A DNA stretch of 64,000 nt from Bacillus sp. ISL-18 (GTDB lineage: Bacteria > Bacillota > Bacilli > Bacillales > Cytobacillaceae), in assembly GCF_018613415.1 (NCBI RefSeq), contig NZ_JAGGQG010000003.1, positions 1 to 64,000 on the forward strand. The letters run 5' to 3'. Position 1 is the first letter of the stretch, and every line of letters starts with the position of its first letter. The position numbers and the translations under genes are program-made. Under the pieces are notes generated by a model. The model searched no databases, was not told where the DNA came from, and saw only the letters and a list, made by a program, of their open reading frames with translations. Positions 51,502 through 60,820 of this stretch are shown here, piece after piece.

Positions 51502-52833
51502 TTATACGAAAATATTAAGAATAAGTGCACCTGCGAACGCAATGAAGGATAATAACGTTTCCAGGACAGTCCATGTTTTAAATGTTTCTTGAATGGAAAG
51601 ACCCAAATACTCTTTCACCATCCAGAAACCGGCATCGTTAACGTGAGAGAACATTAACGAACCTGCTCCTGTAGCGATAACAAGTAATTCTAAGTTAACA
51701 CCTGACATGTTAGCTACAATTGGGGCAACAATTCCCGCTGCCGTTGTTAAAGAAACGGTAGCTGAGCCAGTTGCAATTCGAATTAATCCCGCAATTAAAA
51801 ATGCTAATACAAGAGGAGATAATGACATTCCTTCAGACATAGAGGCAATTACCTTTGCTACTCCACTTTCAATCAGAATCTGCTTAAATCCACCACCGGC
51901 ACCGATAATTAACACAATCGATCCTACTGGGAGAATACATTCTTCCGTGAATTTCTGTATCTTATTTTTATCGATTCCCTGACGAAACCCTAGGAAATAA
52001 AAAGCAAGGAAACAAGAGATTAGTAAAGCAATAATTGGACTTCCAATAAACACTAAAAACTTTTCAAATCCCGCTGGTACTGGTAAGTAGGGTGCTGCTG
52101 TTCCTAAGACCATTAAAATAACAGGCATTAAGATTGTTAGAAAAGAAATCCCTACACTTGGCAATGACTTTTTATCCATATGGTCATCAATACGAACTAA
52201 TTCAGGTTCCCCAACCGGAACTACACGTTTATTGATAAATTTCGCAAATAGTGGTCCGCCAATAATGCCGGCCGGAATTGCAATAACTAAAGAATAAAGT
52301 AATACTTTACCGAGATTAGCCCCATAAAGTCCAATCGCAGCAATTGCACCAGGATGTGGAGGAACGAGTCCGTGAACGATTGACAAACCTGCAATTGCTG
52401 GTAAACCAATTAATAAGATATTTTGCTTTGATGCTTTTTGAATGGAGATCACAAGCGGTAATAAAATTAAAATTCCAACTTCAAAGAAAACAGGGATCCC
52501 AATGACAAACCCTGATAAAAACATGGCCCAAGGCAGCTTCTTCTCACCAAACACTTTAATAAAGAAATTTGCAATCTGCAAACCTGCGCCTGATTCAGAC
52601 AACATCTTTCCTAAAATAGTTCCCAAAGCCAAGATACCGACTAAGTGCCCTAACGTACCGCCAACTCCTGTTTCGTAAGCGGCTACAATCTTATCTAAAC
52701 CTAATCCCGACATAATTGCCAAGAATAATCCTGCTACTGTTAAACTAATAAACGCATGCCACTTAAACAATGAAACTCCTAAAATAACTATAACAATTGA
52801 GACCAGTGTAACTAGTAATAAATAGGCATTCAT
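51502..52833 (-). CDS. gntP: gluconate permease GntP
   Basis: A 443-residue permease with 12-14 helices, GntP family (gluconate:H+ symport). Family phrases include ALGTILGKMLSESGAGLQIA, HGLVPPHPGAIAAIGLYGAN and RIATGSATVSLTTAAGIVAP. ATG with AGGGGTGG. The promoter contains palindromes of the RpiR type (52911-52924 and 52941-52960) and a cre-like site. It supplies gntK and gnd. Confidence 0.93.
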   Translation of the reverse strand: MNAYLLLVTLVSIVIVILGVSLFKWHAFISLTVAGLFLAIMSGLGLDKIVAAYETGVGGTLGHLVGILALGTILGKMLSESGAGLQIANFFIKVFGEKKLPWAMFLSGFVIGIPVFFEVGILILLPLVISIQKASKQNILLIGLPAIAGLSIVHGLVPPHPGAIAAIGLYGANLGKVLLYSLVIAIPAGIIGGPLFAKFINKRVVPVGEPELVRIDDHMDKKSLPSVGISFLTILMPVILMVLGTAAPYLPVPAGFEKFLVFIGSPIIALLISCFLAFYFLGFRQGIDKNKIQKFTEECILPVGSIVLIIGAGGGFKQILIESGVAKVIASMSEGMSLSPLVLAFLIAGLIRIATGSATVSLTTAAGIVAPIVANMSGVNLELLVIATGAGSLMFSHVNDAGFWMVKEYLGLSIQETFKTWTVLETLLSFIAFAGALILNIFV

Positions 52834-52880
52834 TAAACTGCCACCCCTCTAGGTTTTATTCTATTTTTGCAGAAATACGA

Positions 52881-52894
52881 TGAAAGCACTTCCA
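52881..52894. promoter_or_regulatory. cre-like CcpA site in the gntP promoter
   Basis: TGAAAGCACTTCCA differs from the cre consensus TGWAARCGYTWNCW only at the central G. Catabolite repression of gluconate uptake would be expected. Confidence 0.4.
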
Positions 52895-52910
52895 ACAAAA
52901 TTGATTATAC

Positions 52911-52960
52911 GAAAAAATTTTTTTTATTTCAACATCTATTTTGAAAAAATATTTTGTTTA
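52911..52960. promoter_or_regulatory. gluconate operators in the gntP promoter
   Basis: GAAAAAATTTTTTT (52911-52924) and TTGAAAAAATATTTTG (52941-52956) share the core of the palindromes at 50533 and 47593. Confidence 0.5.
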
Positions 52961-53048
52961 GCAGGTAAACAAAATATTTTTTTCCTTTATCTAAAAAATT
53001 TAAAAACTCTCCAAATTGAGTAAAAAGACGGGTGCAGATGCCCCGTCT

Positions 53049-53279
53049 CTACTCTCCAATATTGTTTTCAAACCATTCCTGGAGCTCCTCCAAAGAGGTA
53101 AAAGTAAAGATTTCCTCGCCATTCTGGCCATTGTCCATTCCAGCATTACCTCTTAAAGTAATTTGCCCCTCATCCTCGGAAACAAGGATCGCATAGGGGT
53201 GATGAACATTGATATACCTTGAGTCTAAATCGGTATCCAACCAATTCTTGCTTCGTAAAAATACTTGAATATGATCCAT
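53049..53279 (-). CDS. 76-residue hypothetical protein
   Basis: A small soluble, acidic protein (ends SLEELQEWFENNIGE) with no cysteine or membrane segment. ATG with GAGGAGGGAAATG. Not recognised; the strong ribosome site suggests it is real. Single gene. Confidence 0.65.
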   Translation of the reverse strand: MDHIQVFLRSKNWLDTDLDSRYINVHHPYAILVSEDEGQITLRGNAGMDNGQNGEEIFTFTSLEELQEWFENNIGE

Positions 53280-53321
53280 TCATTTCCCTCCTCTTCCTTT
53301 TATTGTTCCAAACCACGAAAA

Positions 53322-53347
53322 AAAGAGACAAATTAATGTCTCTTCAA
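53322..53347 (-). terminator. hairpin downstream of the hydrolase remnant
   Basis: AAGAGACA / TGTCTCTT stem near the pseudogene stop codon. Confidence 0.55.
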
Positions 53348-53358
53348 GCAAACTTTTG

Positions 53359-53620
53359 TTATTTTAAATATTTATCGAAAAAGTCTCTTACAATATCGAG
53401 GACATTTTTTTTCCAAAAATGCTCAGTCCCATGTCCTGCACCACTAAGTTTATAGATGATGGCGGCTTGGCCCTTTTCTTGAAATGCAGCTTGATTATAA
53501 GGCACTAAAGGGTCATCATCCCATGCATAATTAAGAATGGATTAGCCTTTTTAACTTCTGTTGGACCATAATAATTTGTTACGGCCTTCACGCTGCTAGA
53601 CACCAGACTATAAAAGAGAT
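53359..53620 (-). pseudogene. remnant of an alpha/beta hydrolase (S9/esterase-like)
   Basis: A C-terminal fragment. One frame reads SSSVKAVTNYYGPTEVKKANPFLIMHG, and after a one-base shift at a G-run (about 53538) continues DDPLVPYNQAAFQEKGQAA...LSGAGHGTEHFWKKNVLDIVRDFFDKYLK and a stop at 53359. The Asp of DDPLVP and His of GAGHG belong to the catalytic triad; the nucleophile elbow and everything upstream are missing. So it is both truncated and frameshifted. Confidence 0.75.
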
Positions 53621-53677
53621 AACAACTAAGAATACAGATTTCTGAAAAAAAGGAATTAAGGATTTTGCCTTCCTTTA

Positions 53678-54619
53678 TTATAAGCTCAAATCAGATTCCA
53701 GTCGTCTCATAAACTCCTCTGCAGCACTGTATCCTTCCTGCTTTAGAAGCCAGTTATTGGCTGCGGCTTCAATCAAGCCCGCAACATCACGGCCAGGTTG
53801 GAGCTGAATCTCAATATGAGGGATTCGAACGCCCATATATTCCGTAAATCTAGATTCGTGATCCAATTCATTATGAAGGGAATTTTTTTGCCATTTGGTT
53901 AGCTCAATATCGAGCGCGATTCTCGTCTCATCCTGAAAAGCTTTCCTTCCATATAAGCGGACGACATTCAATAGGCCTACACTTCTGAGAGCAAGAAATT
54001 CCTTCGTTTTTCCGTCATGTGTGGCGAGAATGGTTCGTGGACTAAGCTTTTTTAATACAACGATATCATCAGCCACCAGCCTATGACCTCTACCAATCAT
54101 TGTATGGGCAATTTCACTTTTGCCGATACCTGATTTACCTCGAAGTAAAATGCCCATTCCATATACATTGATACAAACCCCGTGGACGGCGACTTCTGGA
54201 GCTAATTTTTTTACCATATAAGCATCAAGCTTCATAATAAATTCAGAAGTCGTTTGTGGCTCTAACTTACATAACAGAGGGATCCCCTCTTCATGACAAT
54301 ATTGAGTTAAATACGTTAGACCTTCTTGTCCCGCTGTAACAATAAAGCATGGAGGGTGGTATTTAACGATATTCCCTATTCGTATCTGACGCTCCTCAAT
54401 GCTTAACTTATGCAAATAGGTAATTTCCTTTCTTCCAAGGATTTGAACACGTTCAGTCGGAAAAAAATCAAAGTGGCCAACGAATTCTAAACCCGGACGA
54501 TGAGATCGAGCTTGTGTAATGGTTTTTTGTAATTGATTTTCCCCAGCCAATACTTCCAAGGAAAATTTTTGAACTAAATCTTCAACTGTTAATATCTTCA
54601 AGTCAATGGCACTCTCCAT
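53678..54619 (-). CDS. HPr kinase/phosphorylase paralogue
   Basis: A 313-residue protein with HprK architecture: N-terminal MurF-like domain (1-130) and catalytic domain with P-loop GILLRGKSGIGKSEIA and the metal/catalytic GHRLVADD. It differs from canonical HprK in the family signature (RSVGLLNV against RGLGIINV). It lacks the usual neighbours (lgt, ppaX), so it may be a second HprK with another partner, for example Crh or a non-HPr substrate. The ribosome site is weak. Confidence 0.8.
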   Translation of the reverse strand: MESAIDLKILTVEDLVQKFSLEVLAGENQLQKTITQARSHRPGLEFVGHFDFFPTERVQILGRKEITYLHKLSIEERQIRIGNIVKYHPPCFIVTAGQEGLTYLTQYCHEEGIPLLCKLEPQTTSEFIMKLDAYMVKKLAPEVAVHGVCINVYGMGILLRGKSGIGKSEIAHTMIGRGHRLVADDIVVLKKLSPRTILATHDGKTKEFLALRSVGLLNVVRLYGRKAFQDETRIALDIELTKWQKNSLHNELDHESRFTEYMGVRIPHIEIQLQPGRDVAGLIEAAANNWLLKQEGYSAAEEFMRRLESDLSL

Positions 54620-54698
54620 CCTAAATCACTTTCTTAATCTTGATTTTATCATCCTTTACAAAAGAGAATGAGGGATTTTTATCCTATATCATAAAGAA

Positions 54699-54727
54699 AA
54701 GGTCAACCAAGAAACTGGTTAACCTTA
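54699..54727 (-). terminator. terminator after yfkAB
   Basis: AAGGT(C)AACCA / TGGTT(A)ACCTT stem followed by TTTTC on the minus strand. Confidence 0.7.
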
Positions 54728-54735
54728 TAAATTTA

Positions 54736-55857
54736 TTAGGATTTTACCACTTTTGCCTTTAGAGTTGAAAAATCCGTATCTTGATAATAACTATTTTTCA
54801 CTAAAATATTAGGACCTAAGCAAGCTGCGGCTGGGCAATGACAACTTAATTCTTTTGCTAGTTTAGAGGATTGCCAATTGTGGTATGCATCTAACAAATT
54901 GGTTGTTTGAATGTTTCCTAGTGCTGGTGTATCACCAAAATCCGTTACGATGATATCACCATTAAAGATGTTCACATTCAAACGTGAACGGCCATCAGGA
55001 TCGTTTCTGACGGTAACATTTTTACTATTATATAATCTTTTTAAAAGGAGTAAATCTTCTTCATTAGTACTGCAAGCATAAAACGGCAGTGTTCCAAACA
55101 ACATCCAGATCTTCTCATCACGAATATCCAATAAATGATGGATAGCCTCTCTTAACTCTTTAAGTGATAGGGTTTCAAGGCCGCTGGCAAAATCGCTCGG
55201 GTACATAGGATGGACCTCATGCCTTTGACATAACATCTCGTCGACTATTTGACGGTGAATCTTTTCTAAATGGGGAAGTGTCCGCTTGTTTAACATGGTC
55301 TCAGCAGAAACCATTATTCCTGACTTTACCAGTTCACGGCTGTTTTCTATCATTCTTGTAAAATAGGCTTCTCGTTGTTTACTATCAGGCTTTTTTTCCA
55401 TTCTCGCAAAACCGCCCTGAGCGAAATCTTCGACTGTACCCCAGTTATGTGAAATATGTAAGACATCTAAATAAGGAACAATTAGCTCATAGCGACCTAA
55501 ATCAAGAGTTAAATTCGAATTGATTTGCGTTCTTACACCACGCTCATGGGCGTACTTTAAAAGCGGAACAACATAATTTTTTACAGAGGATAACGATAGC
55601 ATCGGTTCTCCGCCTGTAATACTTAAAGACCGCAATGTTGGAATTTCGTCTAATCTCTTTAATAGCAGTTCAAGCGGCAATGCCTGCGGATCCTTTGTCT
55701 GCAGTGTATAACCGACCGCACAGTGTTCACAGCGCATATTGCATAGTGTTGTTGTGGTGAATTCAATATTTGAAAGCAGGGGCTTTCCATACTCCTCAAT
55801 ATCTAAGTAAGCTTCCCATGGATCATATTTTGGGGTTATTTTTTTTCTAGTTAACAT
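54736..55857 (-). CDS. yfkAB: radical SAM protein YfkAB
   Basis: A 373-residue radical SAM enzyme. The SAM cluster motif is CNMRCEHC (CXXXCXXC) at residues ~38-45, with ITGGEP. The C-terminal cysteine set CHCPAAAC (CXCXXXXC) defines the YfkAB group. The reaction is unknown. Length matches the fused YfkAB form. ATG, single gene. A possible link to peptide modification was considered because a peptide system lies 15 kb away, but nothing connects them. Confidence 0.88.
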   Translation of the reverse strand: MLTRKKITPKYDPWEAYLDIEEYGKPLLSNIEFTTTTLCNMRCEHCAVGYTLQTKDPQALPLELLLKRLDEIPTLRSLSITGGEPMLSLSSVKNYVVPLLKYAHERGVRTQINSNLTLDLGRYELIVPYLDVLHISHNWGTVEDFAQGGFARMEKKPDSKQREAYFTRMIENSRELVKSGIMVSAETMLNKRTLPHLEKIHRQIVDEMLCQRHEVHPMYPSDFASGLETLSLKELREAIHHLLDIRDEKIWMLFGTLPFYACSTNEEDLLLLKRLYNSKNVTVRNDPDGRSRLNVNIFNGDIIVTDFGDTPALGNIQTTNLLDAYHNWQSSKLAKELSCHCPAAACLGPNILVKNSYYQDTDFSTLKAKVVKS

Positions 55858-56058
55858 AAATACTCCTTAAAAATCAGTCTTCAAAACCTTTTTATTATAG
55901 CTTATTACTAGAAAAATGGGTTGTTATAACTATTACAGAAGTTTATGTTATGGAAATTGTGGATATTCTAGGAAAACTCTCCAAAAAGATACATACCATA
56001 CCTGTTTTAGTTTACAATATATAAATAATATTAAACGTTAGAATGGTGGGAATTCAAC

Positions 56059-56859
56059 TTGGAAATGCAACCTTTAAGCGAGGCGGAAAAGCTCGCTTTA
56101 AAAAAGATTAAGATTTTTAAGCAAAGTATCCTTCGTTATCTATTAAGAGCCATGCTTGCGAGTATGTTTATTGGTTTTGGTGTCATTGTCGCCTTTAAAA
56201 CGGGGAATTTTTTCTATCTTGAACATTCTCCATTCGCCTATCCTATGGCAGCACTTACTTTTGGGGCAGCAATCATTTTAATCGCCTATGGCGGTGGTGA
56301 TTTGTTTACCGGTAATACATTTTACTACACCTATGCAGCCCTTAGGAAAAAAATGGCGTGGCTAGATGTCATAAAATTATGGATTTGCAGTTATATCGGA
56401 AATATTTTAGGAGCATTGGTGTTCGCCTTTATTATCTTTACTACTGGACTTTTTGCTGATTCGTCCGTGAACAGTTTTTTACTTCATGTTGTGGAAATCA
56501 AAATGCAGGTTCCAACAACTCAATTATTTTTCCGGGCTATTCTTTGTAACTGGCTTGTTTGTATGGCCTTTTTCCTTCCAATGGGGTTAAAAGGGGATGG
56601 CCCAAAAATGTTTGCAATGATGTTGTTTGTATTTTGCTTCTTTCTTTCTGGATATGAACACAGTATTGCTAATATGTGTACATTCGCAATTGCATTGGTT
56701 TTAAATCATCCAGGAACGATCTCTTGGGCAGGTGTCGTCCATAATTTGGTTCCAGTAACGATTGGTAACTTAATTGGCGGTGCTGTTTTCATGGCGATGA
56801 TGTATTACTACGCAAATAAGCCATTTTTAGAAGAATACGATAAAGAGCAGGCGCACTAA
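56059..56859 (+). CDS. formate/nitrite transporter family protein
   Basis: A 266-residue membrane channel of the FNT family with six helices. Motifs: FGVIVAFKTGNFFY, GGGDLFTGNTFYY and GYEHSIANMCTFAIAL (a FNT signature). It moves formate, nitrite or related monovalent anions. TTG start at 56059 with GGTGGG at 8 nt. Nitrite traffic would suit the reductase operon, but it is 18 kb away and in another transcript. A terminator-like hairpin lies at 56940-56972. Confidence 0.88.
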   Translation: MEMQPLSEAEKLALKKIKIFKQSILRYLLRAMLASMFIGFGVIVAFKTGNFFYLEHSPFAYPMAALTFGAAIILIAYGGGDLFTGNTFYYTYAALRKKMAWLDVIKLWICSYIGNILGALVFAFIIFTTGLFADSSVNSFLLHVVEIKMQVPTTQLFFRAILCNWLVCMAFFLPMGLKGDGPKMFAMMLFVFCFFLSGYEHSIANMCTFAIALVLNHPGTISWAGVVHNLVPVTIGNLIGGAVFMAMMYYYANKPFLEEYDKEQAH

Positions 56860-56939
56860 GAAAATCTCCTTGTTTATCGACAGATTTCCAGGGAAATATC
56901 AACAAGAACTTTGAGATTTCGACAATTATTATTGATAAC

Positions 56940-56974
56940 AACCTCGCCGGGGTTCAAAGAGATGGCGAGGTTTC
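56940..56974 (+). terminator. terminator after the FNT gene
   Basis: AACCTCGCC / GGCGAGGTT stem followed by TTTCT. Confidence 0.65.
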
Positions 56975-57007
56975 TCCATAACTGCTGTAGGATCTCCATC
57001 TCTTGCT

Positions 57008-57310
57008 CTTCAGCAGTTATGAACCTCTCTTATCTGTCGTATCACCCTCAGCTCTTGTTCTTCAGCGGTTATAAACCTCTCTTATCTGTCGTAACACTCC
57101 GCTCACTTGTTCTTCAGCGGTTATGAACCTCTCTTATCTGTCGTAGCACCTTCTACTCTTGTTCTTCAGCGGTTATAAACCTCTCTTATCTGTCGTAGCA
57201 CCTTCAACTCTTGCTCTTCAGCAGTTATAAACCTCTCTTATCTGTCGTAACACTCCGCTCACTTGCTCTTCAGCGGTTATAAACCACTCATAACCTGTAG
57301 CACACCGATC
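57008..57310. repeat. 52-bp tandem repeat array, about six units
   Basis: Units begin CTTCAGC(G/A)GTTAT at 57008, 57060, 57112, 57164, 57216 and 57268, exactly 52 bp apart; the last is partial. Each contains CCTCTCTTATCTGTCGTA. There are no unique spacers, so this is not CRISPR. The period and the TATGAA...CTCTTATCT...CGTA core match the repeats at 193-313. It sits between the FNT terminator and recQ. Confidence 0.9.
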
Positions 57311-57325
57311 ATAGTATAAACAAGA

Positions 57326-59467
57326 TTATTTACTTAAAAAATAAAGATATGCTTTAATCATAAAGTAGCTGACTTCTTCAGGCAGTAGTTCCTTAATCGG
57401 TTTTAAACGGCTTCTTCCTGCTGTTTCCACAGCCTGCTCTAGTAATGGCAGATATTCCCCCGGAATGAGTTCCTTAAATTCAACTTCCATTCCCTGCTGT
57501 CCACATTGGATGATATGTTCTTCAACCGTTTTGAGAGATAAGTCCCTCTTTTCAGCAATTTCATTTAAAGACAGATTCTCTTTATATAAGCTATACGTTT
57601 CTAAATGAGAATCACGAACCGCCCTTTTGGCCGATTTTTTCGGTGGATTCGATGCTGGTACTTCTTCACTTTGATACTCTGGATTCTCCTCAAGAAACTT
57701 ACGAATAGCTTGAATAAATTCCAGACCATACTTTTGCAGCTTGTGCTCCCCTACTCCGCTCACCTGCAAAAATTCCTCGTTGGTTTTTGGCTGTTTGGCG
57801 CACATATCTTTCAGTGCAGCATCCGAAAAGATCACAAAAGGCGGCACATTTTCCGTTTCAGCAATTCGCTTACGGACTTCTCTTAAGTATTCAAATAGCG
57901 GATCGTTTTTCGAAACTTCTTTGACCTGAACAGCTTCTCTTCGGTAGACCTGCTGGCCTCCTAAGAGGACCTCCTTACCTTTTGGAGCGACAAAGATGGT
58001 TGGAAATTGTCCTTGCTCAATCGCGATTAATTCTTGTGAAATCAGGAATTCGATAAAATCCCCCACTTCTTTAGCACCCTGATTCTTCATGATTCCATAC
58101 GTACTTAGCCTATCAAAGCCCAGCTCAGTAACTTTTTTATTTTTAGAGCCCGTTAGAACTTGGGCAGTTAAGTTTTTCCCAAAACGCTGCCCCATTCGAA
58201 TCACGCACGACAGCACCATTTGTGCCTCTTTGGTAACATCAATTCTGGACCTTGAATCCAAACAGTTCCCGCATCTTCCGCAGCTTTCCGTTTCTGTTTC
58301 ACCAAAATATTTTAAAATAAATTCCTGCAGACAGTTCTCGGTATGACAATAATCCGCCATTTGCTGCAGTTTTTCTAGTTCTTGGGTCATCCTGTTTCGA
58401 TCACTTGATTGATCAATTAAGAAACGCTGAACTTGGACATCCTGTGGAGAATACAGCAAAATACATTGGCTGTCTAACCCATCCCGGCCGGCACGGCCTG
58501 CTTCTTGATAATAGCTCTCCATATTCTTCGGCATCTGATAGTGAACTACATAGCGGATATTGGATTTATCAATCCCCATGCCAAACGCTGAGGTAGCTAC
58601 CATCACGGATGCTTTGTCTTCTAAAAATCTTTCCTGTTCCCGTGCTCGGTCTGCATCCCCCATCCCGGCATGATAGCGGGCAACATTGATTTGTTCCTTG
58701 CGCAGCCTTTCATATAGCTGATCAACATTTTTCCGTGTAGCCGCATAAATAATCCCGGCTTCTTGTTGATTCTTTTTTAAGTAATCAAGAAGATACTTAA
58801 GACGGTCCTGACCCTTAATAACAGAAAAAGATAAGTTAATTCGCTCAAATCCGGTGATGATTGTATTCGCTTGATCTATTTCGAGAGAATCACAAATATC
58901 TTCCCGAACCCTTGGTGTTGCGGTTGCTGTAAGGGCGAGTACAACCGGTTTTTGAGGCAGGTTAGCAACCATCTGCTGAATATGACGATAGCTTGGTCGA
59001 AAGTCGTGTCCCCATTGAGAGATACAGTGGGCTTCATCCACTGCCACTAATGGGATGTCCATCTGCCTTAGTTCCTCGCTAAATTCATAGGATTCCAATC
59101 TTTCCGGCGCTATGTACAAAAGCTTGTACTTCCCCTGTTTGGCCTCGTTAATTCTCGAATTGGCTTCGGAATAACTTAACGAGCTATTAATAAATGTGGC
59201 TGGGATTCCTGCTTGGATGAGGGTATCGACTTGATCCTTCATTAAGGAAATTAATGGGGATATGACGATTGTAGTACCTGGAAGGACGAGGGCTGGAACT
59301 TGATAACAAATCGATTTACCACCGCCTGTCGGCATGACACAAATGGTATTCTGGCCTGTTAGGACTGACCGAATCGCCTGCTCCTGACCGTTTCGGAAAG
59401 AGCTGTAACCGAAGTGAGTTTTTAGTAGGGAAAGTGCTTGATCAAACAAGGTTGTATCTCCTTTCAA
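57326..59467 (-). CDS. recQ: ATP-dependent DNA helicase RecQ
   Basis: A 713-residue 3'-5' helicase in recombination and replication repair. Motifs: PTGGGKSICYQ (Walker A), VDEAHCISQWGHDFRPSY (DEAH-type motif II and aromatic loop), motif VI QEAGRAGRDG, a zinc domain (CLQEFILKYFGE...CGRCGNC), an HRDC domain (about 510-590) and an extra C-terminal HTH_40-like domain (SLYKENLSLNEIAEKRDLSLKT). Single gene on the minus strand. Confidence 0.96.
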   Translation of the reverse strand: MKGDTTLFDQALSLLKTHFGYSSFRNGQEQAIRSVLTGQNTICVMPTGGGKSICYQVPALVLPGTTIVISPLISLMKDQVDTLIQAGIPATFINSSLSYSEANSRINEAKQGKYKLLYIAPERLESYEFSEELRQMDIPLVAVDEAHCISQWGHDFRPSYRHIQQMVANLPQKPVVLALTATATPRVREDICDSLEIDQANTIITGFERINLSFSVIKGQDRLKYLLDYLKKNQQEAGIIYAATRKNVDQLYERLRKEQINVARYHAGMGDADRAREQERFLEDKASVMVATSAFGMGIDKSNIRYVVHYQMPKNMESYYQEAGRAGRDGLDSQCILLYSPQDVQVQRFLIDQSSDRNRMTQELEKLQQMADYCHTENCLQEFILKYFGETETESCGRCGNCLDSRSRIDVTKEAQMVLSCVIRMGQRFGKNLTAQVLTGSKNKKVTELGFDRLSTYGIMKNQGAKEVGDFIEFLISQELIAIEQGQFPTIFVAPKGKEVLLGGQQVYRREAVQVKEVSKNDPLFEYLREVRKRIAETENVPPFVIFSDAALKDMCAKQPKTNEEFLQVSGVGEHKLQKYGLEFIQAIRKFLEENPEYQSEEVPASNPPKKSAKRAVRDSHLETYSLYKENLSLNEIAEKRDLSLKTVEEHIIQCGQQGMEVEFKELIPGEYLPLLEQAVETAGRSRLKPIKELLPEEVSYFMIKAYLYFLSK

Positions 59468-59669
59468 TTTTACGAACTGTCTCTATTATACTGCTTTTTA
59501 GAATTAGGTACTGCTCTATTAAATTAAATCTATGTGGTAAATTTTTATGTTGAGAGTAGCGGAGGCATCATTGAAGCATTACTATTTTTTCCGATCCCCT
59601 GGTAATGTAACCCTTTTTAATTGACCGCCTAATTATTACGCCTGCTGCCCGGCAAAAGACCTTTCTAAA

Positions 59670-59706
59670 AAAAGAAGGCTATCGGGCTCTCCGATAGCTT
59701 TTACCT
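59670..59706 (-). terminator. terminator of the acyl-CoA operon
   Basis: GCTATCGG / CCGATAGC stem followed on the minus strand by TTTTTTT. Confidence 0.85.
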
Positions 59707-59710
59707 TGTT

Positions 59711-60811
59711 TTATATGAAAATACTATTTAAAATTTCTGTTCTATGCTCGCCTTTATTTGGTGGTGCGGCAATGGCAGAAAGCACTAAGTCACTGTGCAT
59801 TTTAACCTGATAATCTCCCCAAGACGATACAAAGATGAGTTCCTTCTCCTTAAAGTAGGGGTTCTCGCTCAGTTCCCCCACCTCGAGCACAGGTGCCATA
59901 CAGCAATCCACTACTTGGGCAAATTCAATCCATTCATAAAACGTCTTACTTTTAAAAAGATCAGTGATCTCCTGGAAAACCTGGTTGGAAGCTTCCGTTT
60001 TAGAAGTGTGAGCACTCAACCAATCTTCATGACCATGAGCTAAACAAAAATTCTTCCAAAACTTTGGTTCCAAGGCCCCTAAGCTCATATACCGCTGATC
60101 CTTGGTTTCATATATAGCATAGGATATAATGCTGCCGTTCAGGACGTTAATTCCGGTACTCTCACCTGTTTCTTTTTCAACCATGACATGATTTCCAAGC
60201 AAGGATACCAGCTGGTCGGTGATTGAAATAGAATGATAGCTTCCTTCTCCTATTTTAAATCTTGAAACAAGCCCTGCAAGAATCCGCTCATTGGCGGCAA
60301 ATCCGCCCAAGTAATCTGCAAGAGTAATCGAAGGATGAATTGGTCTGCCCTGTTGATCTTTAAGCTGGGAAAGAACTCCACTTAGTGCCATATAATTAAT
60401 GTCATGGTTGCCAAGTTTACTGAACGGACCATTTTGACCATAGCCAGAGATAGAACAATAAATGATATCATGCTTCACCTGTTTAACCGCTTCATATCCC
60501 AAACCGAGTTTTGCCATTACCCCTGGTCTGAAACTTTCTATTACTACATCGGCTTGGGAAATCAATCTTAGTGCTATCTCCAAGTCCTCCTGCTCTTTCA
60601 GATTAAGAGTAATACTCTTCTTTTGCCTGTTATTAGCGAGAAAAACAAGACCCGTATTGTCCTTCAATACACCTGTATTCCTGGCCGGGTCTCCCTCAGG
60701 CGACTCTACTTTGATGATTTCTGCACCTAATTCCGCTAATCTGAGAGTCGCAAATGGTCCTGGCAGATAATTGGTAAAATCAATCACCTTTATCCCTTTT
60801 AGCATTGGCAA
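59711..60811 (-). CDS. CaiB/BaiF-type family III CoA-transferase
   Basis: A 366-residue CoA-transferase that moves CoA between carboxylic acids. Family phrases: IDFTNYLPGPFATLRLAELG at the start, VVIESFRPGVMAKLGLGYE, and the catalytic Asp in GNHDINYMALSGVL. ATG 9 nt after the acyl-CoA ligase stop. Last gene of a lipid or organic-acid operon; the acid is unknown. Confidence 0.9.
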   Translation of the reverse strand: MPMLKGIKVIDFTNYLPGPFATLRLAELGAEIIKVESPEGDPARNTGVLKDNTGLVFLANNRQKKSITLNLKEQEDLEIALRLISQADVVIESFRPGVMAKLGLGYEAVKQVKHDIIYCSISGYGQNGPFSKLGNHDINYMALSGVLSQLKDQQGRPIHPSITLADYLGGFAANERILAGLVSRFKIGEGSYHSISITDQLVSLLGNHVMVEKETGESTGINVLNGSIISYAIYETKDQRYMSLGALEPKFWKNFCLAHGHEDWLSAHTSKTEASNQVFQEITDLFKSKTFYEWIEFAQVVDCCMAPVLEVGELSENPYFKEKELIFVSSWGDYQVKMHSDLVLSAIAAPPNKGEHRTEILNSIFI

Positions 60812-60820
60812 AACCCTTTC

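Noticed and set aside
54736..55857. YfkAB as the maturase of the peptide at 40060
   Set aside because: It lies 15 kb away in its own transcript and is a conserved Bacillus gene found without such peptides.
57008..57310. Regular repeats that look like a CRISPR array
   Set aside because: The whole 52-bp unit repeats without unique spacers, and no cas genes are nearby.
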